This document shows, one piece after another, positions 56,324-64,000 of a stretch of DNA of 64,000 bases (positions are counted from its first letter, which is position 1; the number at the start of each line of letters is the position of its first letter). A model generated the notes under the pieces. That model made no database searches. It was not told the DNA's origin and saw only the letters and a program-made list of their open reading frames with translations. Source of the DNA: Bifiguratus adelaidae (Eukaryota; Mucoromycota; Endogonomycetes; Endogonales); assembly GCA_002261195.1 (NCBI GenBank), contig MVBO01000016.1:1-64000 (forward strand). Direction: 5' to 3'. The position numbers were made by a program, and so were the translations under genes.

Positions 56324-59300
56324 TCAATTGGCCTTGACCTTCCGCCGTTTGGATACTCTTGTCTCTCCCTTGTCGTCTTCTGCCTTGACGTCAGCCTCGT
56401 CTGTTGTTTCGATCTGTGATTGAGATGAACGAATTAAGTCAAAGGTATGATGATAACGCAATGCTTCCCAGTCGTACTCACCTTGTCACGCTTGGCACTG
56501 GTGGTCGTCCCTTTGCCTAACAAGTTGGCCACAAACTCCCGGGGCAAGTAATTGATTTTTAGGTTCTACAGACGGCGTTGCATGAGACTCCTGGAAACGC
56601 ATGTTTGACCACCAGACACTCACCTCAGCTTGAGCGGCCGGAGGCATACTCTTGTATAAATCCGTCTGCAAACGGATTGCAGACGGATACGAATTGAGGG
56701 GCCAAGTCAAAGCCTTGCATCTCTGCCGGATGGCTAAGGTAGCTAAATCGGCCATTACATATAAATTTTCACAACTTCCTTGCGGAATAAGAACGTCCCG
56801 GGTAGCCTTAACGCGTTGCGTAGCGAAATAGAGGAAGGAAACGTTATCCGGGGTGGCGACGCAGTCAAGAAAGAAGTCAATGTAGGCTGCGCTGAGAATG
56901 AGATCCCGCGTCTCTTTGGAAAAGTCAGGGTGATTGGACAAGAGGTGAATAAGTCGAGTTATGGAGAGTTCAAATGGAGTGTGGTTGGTTTCATCTAATC
57001 GCCAATGAATAATCATGAAAATGGACTCGGCTTCATAACAGCAGACACTCACGTAGGGCATTCGCGGCAATTTGGCGCTTGATGGAGGCCTTGATTTGCT
57101 GCTTGAGTTCCTTTTCTGGCTCATGGGCAGCCAGCATCAGGATTGTCACATAGCGTACATGAATCTTTCGGAGACTAACAAGCGTCACCAAGAGGTGCGC
57201 AAACTCTGCCCGGACTTGAAAGCAGGCATCTTGAATGGTGAGCGCCAGTCGCTCAAACTCTGGAGTAGAAATGAGTCTCTCCACTGCGGGGAAGGTGGAC
57301 AATCGAAGAATTGATTTAGCTGCCACCAAACGCATGTGCGCCTTTAATTGTACACTATACAAGCGAAGAGTGGTCAGCTTTAGGCACGTATTGTCATCGT
57401 GGTGCTTACCTTGACGAAGCGCTCGGAGCACATTCTCCGTCATCAGAAATGATTTGCCAAAGCAACTTGAAGAGAGGATCTATGACGCTTTGCAAATTTT
57501 CGTCCTTGTTGATACCCCTTGCATAGTTGACGAGCACTTTAATGCTTCGCACCTTTGCTCTAGGGATGACGGAAAGCTGTTTAAGTTCGCACCACTCGTC
57601 CTCATCGTCCTCGTTATGACTGACAACGCTTTCATCGACCAAAAGCTGTGTAGTGATGAATGAGCTGATGTCATCGGCATATTGAGTGCACAGTGGTGCC
57701 TTGTACAGTGCCAATTGACTCAACGACATGAGTGTAGAAGGCAGCGTTGAGGACGAGAGGGTCAACGATGTTAAGAGGCTCTAATCCCACGGTCAGCGAT
57801 ATTAGAATTGATCCGCTACTTAGGACAGTACCTTGACAAGTTTTGTCAATTCGTCACCATGATTCGGCATGTGGCAGAGTATGATTGTAGCGTTCTTCGC
57901 GTCATACAACTCCCCGTCTTGAGCAAGATCCTCCAACTTCAGGACGAAACGATAGTCCGTTGGCATGTCATCCGGCATCACTTTGGAAAGGCAAGCCACC
58001 CACTCCAAAGCATCTGACACTGAATAGCAAAGGAAATCAGAGGAATGGTTCAAATTCATGATGGCCGCCACATCATCACGTACCCAAGGCATTGTCGGTC
58101 GATTTCTCGACGAGGGCTGAAAAAGCTGGCAGATGGTTCTTGCATACAGCGGGGAATTTGGCTGAAATTTCTTTGAGCAGTGAGCATGCGGTTTCCCGCT
58201 CACTCGTCCTTTTAGCCTTCGAAGTCGCCTTCTTTGATTGAGCGATTGACAAGAGTTCAGGCACAAGATCGCTATTGACAATCAATAGGCTGATTCGATA
58301 CAGCAGAACATTAAAAGTTTCCGGTAGCGCAGTAGACGACTGCTCGATACGTTTCTTTGCTTCTTTCTGCGAAGTGTATTTGTGATCAATTCGCTGTTTC
58401 TGGCCTTTTCAAACATCCGATTAATGTTTACTTACCAATGCCTTACATATTGCTTCAAGAGACGCAGACGGATTCATGCAGTCCCGAATGTGCTTGTACA
58501 ACATACGGTCATTGAGTTTGGCAAATTTGGAGAGGTTGACGCTCGCCTTTTGGGCATCAGGTAATTTTACTAAAGCCATTTTAGCGAAGGTTGACCATGC
58601 TCGTCCTTCCTGAATGGGTGCAACTTACCGGCCATCTTCTTCACAACGATTTCCAAGTCTTTGGTGATCTTTTGCTCGTCATTGTCCATTACACCGCCCT
58701 GTACAGCGTGTCAGTTCCAAGGATCAGTGAGCATGTCCTTCAATTACATTATGCTTCTCGCAGAGGTCGAGGAAAATGTTCATCTCGCCAATAGCCCTGC
58801 AATGTTCACAGATGATAAGCCCAACTCTGTCCACACTATCTCTATTTCTCTCACTTACTCCCTTTGCTTGTTAAGCAACCCGAGAAATCCGGAATGAGCC
58901 TTCTCGTCAAGATTTTGCAATACTAGCAGGAGTCGTGCTGTACGCTCATGCTGTTCCTTGTCGCGAGGTAAAATATATTCGTGTATTACCTTCTCCAACG
59001 TCGCTCTATGAACAATAGCGTTAGATGGAATGCGTGTCAGCACTGTGTGGCCAAGAAACGCGCTTACATTGCATGCGGGTCATTGACAAAAACAACCTTT
59101 ATGAGCTCTTGAGGAATCCACAGAAAGCGATCAATTGCATTCTTGTCCTTTTGTTTGCTGTAAGGATTGTCAGTAAGCGAAAGGTAAAACAAAAATTTGT
59201 CTTACATGTCCTCAAAGGCGAGGTCAAAGAACCGAGCACAAGCAATCATTGCTTCTTGGCGAATTGCAGGCTAATCCGAGTTGAGTCACTGGTGGAGGCA

Positions 59301-60905
59301 CGCGCTTTGAGTCAACTTTACCTTTTTATCCTTGCTTCGACCTGAAAGCAAGACCAACACATCCTTAGAGACAACCGTGGATGCGATCTCATACGACATT
59401 TCCGAAAAGACTTTGCAGGCTGCTAACCGAACCTTCTCCTCTGGATCTTGCAGCTTGGATTCCAAAGCGACTGAGGTGGAAGGAGCTGGTGAACACGCAG
59501 CTGGCAGTCAATTACCCAAAACCACTTACTGGTGATGTCCGCACCCAGCGATGGATGCGCCTTAAGAATTGCACCACAATACGTCATCCAGCTCGTTCGA
59601 ATGGCAGGGACCTTATCATTGCGCCTACGCGTCATGTGTTGGCATGTACCGACGGTTGCTCGTATTTCATACATACCTTGACAGCCACTTCTTCCATGCT
59701 CCGGGATATTTAGCTGCAAGCGAATAGCTAGCGTGACAAAACATTTCGCCCAAAGTTTGAGTTGCCAAAAGGCGGACATTTACATCGTCGAGACCAAGCT
59801 CTTCCTCCAATTGTGGAATGACATTCAACAAAAGAGCTGGGACGGACTTGTTGATTTCTTTAATGAGCTCATGAGCTGTAGTGATTTCGGCCATTTCTTC
59901 CGACGCCGTGCTGTCTCGTCCAGTCGTTACAATCACATCCGCAAAGTACTGAACACAAAATTTAGTACGATGTGTCGGCTGCCGAGATCTGTTTGTTTCC
60001 TCACCTGACAGACGTAACGCTGCAAATACTCCGCCGTATTTGCACATACATTTACAGCCATTTCTCGGGCTTTGACGTGCTCACCCTATCATACATGTCA
60101 CGTTAGCGAAGGTCGTCAATGCCAAATTCAACTTACGTTATTCTTCTTCACAAACTGGGCAAGGATGACTTCGATGACATCACTCGGCAGTTGCGGATAC
60201 TCTTCAATCAACTGCACCATGATATCTGTCAAACACGTCTGCACATTGTTGGCGAGACCAGCCTTGGCTAGATCAAAGAAGTCTTTAAATATGTCTGACA
60301 CGATATCTTGGGTATTTTTGAGGTCACCGAGGATAACAATACTTCGTACTGTCGCAAGATTCTCGAGAAGATAATAATAATGTGGATAATGTGGACTGGT
60401 GGTGTTGGACAAGTGTTGTAATTGGCGGACAAAGAAATCGAAAATGTCCTACAAGCAATATCGAGTGAGCACGACTATTAGCGCCTTCTCTATTTCAACT
60501 CACTTTCAGTTCCTGGTTGTCATACGGAGCCTCTGGCGCAAACAGGCGAAGTATATCAGCTATACAGCACGCTACCAAGGCTCTGACGCCTTTATCCTTG
60601 TGCTGGACTAGGTTGTTGTGCACGAGCTCCCGCGTCACGGACTTCAGCGATCCAGTGTCGACATTCTCCTGATCAATTCCGCTCAACTGCTCGTGTAAAG
60701 CCTACAAATTCCAGTGTGAGTACCGAGCAGGTCATAGGCAAAGCATGCTACTAGAAGCGCCGAGGACAGCACTAGAGCAACGCGAAGTCATTACCTTTAA
60801 CTTTTTCACCAAGTCAGTCGTGGCGAGTTTCGTACCAGAACTAACAAGCTTGTCTTTGAATCGCAGCTTGTACCCAGCCAGCTTTTGCCCCTGAGATGAC
60901 GACAT
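56324..60905 (-). CDS. PDS5: Sister-chromatid cohesion protein Pds5
   Basis: A large gene cut by roughly twenty short introns, from ATG 60905 (MSSSQGQKLAGYKLRFKDKL) to TGA 56324-56326. HEAT-repeat content with Pds5 landmarks: ALHEQLSGIDQENVD, VQHKDKGVRALVACCIADILRLFAPEAPY, DIFDFFVRQLQHL, YYYLLENLATVRSIVIL, LGLDDVNVRLLATQTLGEMF, and further helical repeats to 56600. The C-terminus is basic (VSKRRKVKA), a likely nuclear signal. I estimate somewhat over 1,100 residues, within the fungal range. Pds5 binds cohesin (Scc1/Wpl1) and controls its maintenance on chromosomes. I followed several exon junctions in phase but did not resolve every one; no stop or frame break was noted. The intron number is high for Dikarya yeasts and typical of intron-rich fungi. 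Confidence 0.88.
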
Positions 60906-61946
60906 GGCAGATTGACAAGCCAAGCAGCGATTTACCTAGGAAGGGAAACAAATGCAAGTGGCCAAGAGTGCGGCTGCGCAAAAACGCGTCGCCAGATTAT
61001 ATCCAAAAGCGGCGACGCGTCAAATGAGATGATGTCACACAACATACGCGCGTCGCACTGAGAGCAGGAGCAAGCACACGGTAACCACCGATGGTGTTTG
61101 ATGGTTAGCTCGACCGTTGCTTTGGATTCGACACGCGATAAGACAAATGAATGATTGACGCGCTTCTAGGGAGGGAGCAAAGGCTACAACGCACGCCCCA
61201 CGTTGAGAAGACCCCAGAGCCAAGAGCACCTCTCTTACAAAGCAATTTATGTTACACGGTGGTTGTCTAGCATTGGATGACGGTGATGACCGAGTGAATA
61301 CATATTTGATAAGGCAGAGCGCAAGAGTAGCCATCTCTTGGTAGCAAAAGAGCCATCTCATTAAAGCTGCTAGAAAAGTGAGCGAGAGTGTGCACAGTAC
61401 TGGCGTTGCAACGTATCCGCCATTTGATTTCAAAGCAGAGGACGTGGCTGCCCTGAAATTCAAACGTGAAATTGGCTGTAGCGAGATGGCTGAATCTTAG
61501 GGTGCGAGCTTGAAGCCCTTAACCAGACCAAAGGCTTCGCTGATCATGTTCCGCAATCATAAGAGACAGCTGGGCTGGCGTATAGTGTTCACTCTTGAGA
61601 GACCAGGCTTCTACGCGCTAGATTTTCGGCGTTGTTTGTCATGAAAGGGCTGTAAATAGCAGAGGAAATAACGAGCCAAGATAACGAATTGCAGTTGTTC
61701 ATGAAAGCCTGGATGCAGCCGCACAACCTCAAATGAAAGCTAGATGATGTCTAGAGCCGTTCATGCAATCGCTATCTGATCAATTCGATCTAAAGTTATC
61801 AGATCCTGGCGCTCGGATTTGCGGCTATCACCCGGCATGCCGCAGCAGTGTGACGACTGATCGGCATAGCATAAAAATAGTATATCGCACACAACTTTGA
61901 CAGGAACGCTTTATCACCGCCAAGGCGACGGACTTCACCGTCCAGC
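60906..61946. other. Intergenic region between PDS5 and the MFS gene
   Basis: About 1 kb, divergent promoters. The minus-strand frame 61035-61463 (142 codons, Cys/Leu/Ala-rich) shows no family and looks fortuitous. A GCGACGCG-type element occurs twice (about 60985 and 61012), near the PDS5 start, reminiscent of MluI cell-cycle box (ACGCGT) sites: ACGCGTC occurs at 60983-60989 and 61014-61020. Such boxes drive G1/S genes, including cohesion genes, in several fungi. Confidence 0.4.
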
Positions 61947-63345
61947 ATGGCTGAAGCAACATCGACCTGGACAAGGTGGCGACAGACGCTCGTTGAACTG
62001 AAGCCACATGCGGCTGTAATTGCCGCAGCGTACTGGAGCATGATATGTTACGGGATGAGCGACGGCGGGTTCGGCGTGCTGTTACCTTCCATCAAGTCCT
62101 ATTACGCCGTGTCGGACGGTGTCGTATCTGCGCTTCTCATGTGCAACACCGCGGGCTTCCTTGTCTCCGCCTTTTTGAACGGCAACATTGTGGATCATCT
62201 CGGGCAAAAGACGTCGCTTGTCCTCGGTGTTTGCGCTCAAGATCTGGCTTATATGTTGCTGCTCTGGAGAGCACCCTTTCCAGCGCAGTGTTGCTTCATG
62301 GTCATTCTCGGGTTTGGTCTCGGTTTGGTGAACGCTGGAACCAATGTGATCTGTGTCACATTACCGAAGTCGTTAATCCTCTTGAACATGCTCCATGCTT
62401 CTTACGGTCTAGGCGCGCTCATTGGACCTCTGCTTGCATCCGCGCTACTTAATAACGGTCGCAGCTGGAACTACTTTTACGTTTGCCTGGTCTGTTTCTC
62501 TTTTAGCGCTCTCACGGCTCTTTTGAGTGTCTTCACAATCAAGCCAGGACCGATTGTAGGTCGTGAGGAGGCAAAGAGCAGAATCAAGTTGTGGCGAACC
62601 AAACGCGGAGGTGGAGAACCGGAAGTGGCCATGGCCGGACGCTCTACAGCCGTCGCATTGAACGAACCGAAATCCTCATTGCTTCGTCGAGCTCTCAATT
62701 ATCCGGTAACCCCCATTGCCGCCGTTTACCTTTTATTCTATGTTGGCGTGGAGGTCAGTCTCGGCACCTGGGCTTACAGCTATCTGACAGAGTATCGGCA
62801 CGGCAACCCGGTGCAAATGGCTCATACGGTCTCGGGCTACTGGGGCGGTCTGATGGCGGGCAGAGTGTTACTCGGCTGGTTTACCGCTCGATTTGGGGAG
62901 CGCATCATGGTTTTGATATACCTTGGCGTCATTGCCGGAGGGACGCTTGTTATTTGGCTTGTCAATAACTCCATTGCCGACGGGATCGGTATGTATTTCG
63001 CCATGTCCACGATCCATATGGCTTACGACATGTGCAGTCTTGTTCTTTACTGGATTTGTCCTCGGACCGTTGTACCCTACGACAGTATCCTTGACATCGT
63101 CACTCATTCCTACCTACCTCTTCGCCACAGCCGTAGGTTTCATTGCCGCATTTGGTTCTGGAGGTGGAGCCTTGTTCCCGTTTGCTACTGGATTAATGGC
63201 TAATCGCTTTGGTATCTGGGTGCTGATGCCGTTCATGATATGCATGACGGTCGGAATGATTGCCTTGTGGGCTAGCATCCCCAAGAAGAAGGGGGATCCT
63301 GATGCATCGGGACCCGAACATCATGGAGAGGAGAATCAGCAATAG
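61947..63345 (+). CDS. MFS transporter (fucose-permease-like fungal branch)
   Basis: Two exons, 61947-62988 and 63038-63345, with a 49-base intron (gtatgt...tgtgcag) give 449 residues and about 12 transmembrane helices. Features: MSDGGFGVLLPSIKSYYAVS in helix 1-2, GNIVDHLGQKTSLV (motif A-like), LGFGLGLVNAGTNV, LLNMLHASYGLGALIGPLLASALL (the H-A-S-Y-G-L-G-A segment typical of fucose-permease/BSC6-like fungal MFS), GRVLLGWFTARFGER, and the post-intron FFTGFVLGPLYP, then a charged tail (KKKGDPDASGPEHHGEE). A plasma-membrane solute transporter; the substrate is not determinable. The first of a tandem pair with the gene starting at 63779. Confidence 0.88.
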
Positions 63346-63778
63346 AGGGCTGAATCACAAAATATTGAATTAGATAGGGTTTCGCAGTGTAGCCTTCGTC
63401 AAGTCGAGAATGCCGAACGCGCTGTGTGATTGTAGACAGGTTTAGAAGATAACATGTGTTGATTTCCGTTTGATCGGATCCATTTTGCTTGGCTACCGGT
63501 GATGGCCAAAATCTGCATGACAGCTACTAACCATATTCTGTGAGCTCTGCAACTCTTACGTTCATGGTCATTCAAGCCCAAGTTGACTCACTAAAATCCA
63601 TTTATGCCGAAGATGCCGCGAAGAAGTGCGGAACTCGAGACAATGCGGATCCATTTCCGTCACGAGTCGATCATTTCGGCTAAGAAAGGAAGGTGAACAC
63701 TGTGGAGAGAGCGTAGGGATAGCTCGTTTTACTTTCTGTTGGACACAGGGTCCACCGCAGGGTGGGCAGGCTATCACC
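63346..63778. other. Short intergenic region between tandem MFS genes
   Basis: About 430 bases. No features beyond presumed terminator and promoter; the open minus-strand frames are antisense to the next gene. Confidence 0.45.
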
Positions 63779-64000
63779 ATGGTAGAAGAAGTCGAAGTGA
63801 CTACGCCTACAACTGAGTATGTCGAGACTACAAGCGCTTCGTCCAAGACGTTTTCTTCCTGGTTCAAACAGACGTTCGTACAAATGAAGCCATATCTGTG
63901 GCTCATACTGGCGATCTACTATATCATTGTCGTCTTTGGGATGAACGACGGAGGGTTTGGTATCATTGTGCCTTCTATCAAGGCCTACTACAACATCTCT
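63779..64000 (+). CDS. MFS transporter, N-terminal part (runs off the window)
   Basis: From ATG 63779 the frame stays open to the window end (74 codons). After an acidic Thr-rich tail (MVEEVEVTTPTTEYVETT) comes YLWLILAIYYIIVVFGMNDGG, then FGIIVPSIKAYYNIS, closely parallel to the same block of the MFS gene just upstream. This is a paralogue in tandem in the same orientation. The rest of the gene lies beyond the window. Confidence 0.85.
   Translation, partial: MVEEVEVTTPTTEYVETTSASSKTFSSWFKQTFVQMKPYLWLILAIYYIIVVFGMNDGGFGIIVPSIKAYYNIS

Noticed and set aside
61035-61463. 142-codon minus-strand ORF next to PDS5
   Set aside because: Random-looking Cys/Leu-rich translation overlapping the PDS5 upstream region; no family features.
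61490-61540. tRNA-like stretch (gcgagatggctgaatc...)
   Set aside because: No T-arm GTTCRANNC at the right spacing and no closing acceptor stem could be found.
62923-63345. Independent small membrane protein at the end of the MFS gene
   Set aside because: A clean 49-base intron (62989-63037) joins it in phase to the upstream frame as the C-terminal helices of the transporter.
1-64000. CRISPR array, rRNA or retrotransposon with long terminal repeats
   Set aside because: No regularly spaced direct repeats, rRNA-like blocks, reverse transcriptase or long terminal repeats were noticed.

Overview
This is a nuclear segment from an intron-rich fungus. Most genes are split by introns of about 45-90 bases with gtaagt/gtgagt-type donors. 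The protein families are fungal: Zn2Cys6 activator, fungal rhodopsin domain, FunK1-type kinase, NUP purine nucleoside permease, kelch-bearing TYW4, MICOS Mic10 and Pds5. I cannot fix the phylum. Rhodopsin-domain, NUP and FunK1 families point to Dikarya, while the intron density, the Crinkler and the Fanzor would also suit an early-diverging filamentous fungus. I see no tRNA, rRNA or CRISPR array.

Regions. (1) 1-17 kb is largely a gene graveyard: broken FunK1 kinase, NUP with two in-frame TAGs, 5'-truncated amino-acid permease, Fanzor C-terminal fragment, P450 fragment, multiply frameshifted F-box-type gene, two decayed MDR quinone reductases (one with its halves in opposite orientation) and a decayed alpha/beta hydrolase. 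One intact gene, an NCS1 purine-cytosine/vitamin permease, sits among them. (2) 17.5-24.8 kb: an intact DUF2264 gene, then a GC-rich stretch with an ankyrin pseudogene and an 852-residue rhodopsin-MFS fusion. (3) 26.7-35.8 kb: a possible catabolic cluster of Zn2Cys6 regulator, AtuA-type protein (one internal stop), MmgE/PrpD enzyme and sugar-porter MFS. (4) 37-44.6 kb: a frameshifted Crinkler (ubiquitin-like, P-loop NTPase, REase-type nuclease), another decayed hydrolase and an OPT oligopeptide transporter with two small insertions. (5) 45.7-64 kb is mostly intact: a secreted DUF1343/NamZ-like enzyme, an aldo-keto reductase-lactonase fusion, TYW4 and a Bin3 methyltransferase head to head, MIC10, PDS5, and two tandem MFS transporters, the last running off the window.

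The most notable items are the Fanzor (eukaryotic TnpB relative) remnant at a rearrangement junction, the dehydrogenase-lactonase fusion covering two consecutive steps of an oxidative sugar pathway, a spliced secreted gene for a family known as bacterial peptidoglycan exo-muramidases, and the sensor-transporter fusion in compositionally foreign DNA. Broken accessory genes contrast with intact housekeeping genes, suggesting a two-compartment genome. Some single-base breaks lie in homopolymers, so assembly error cannot be excluded for those.
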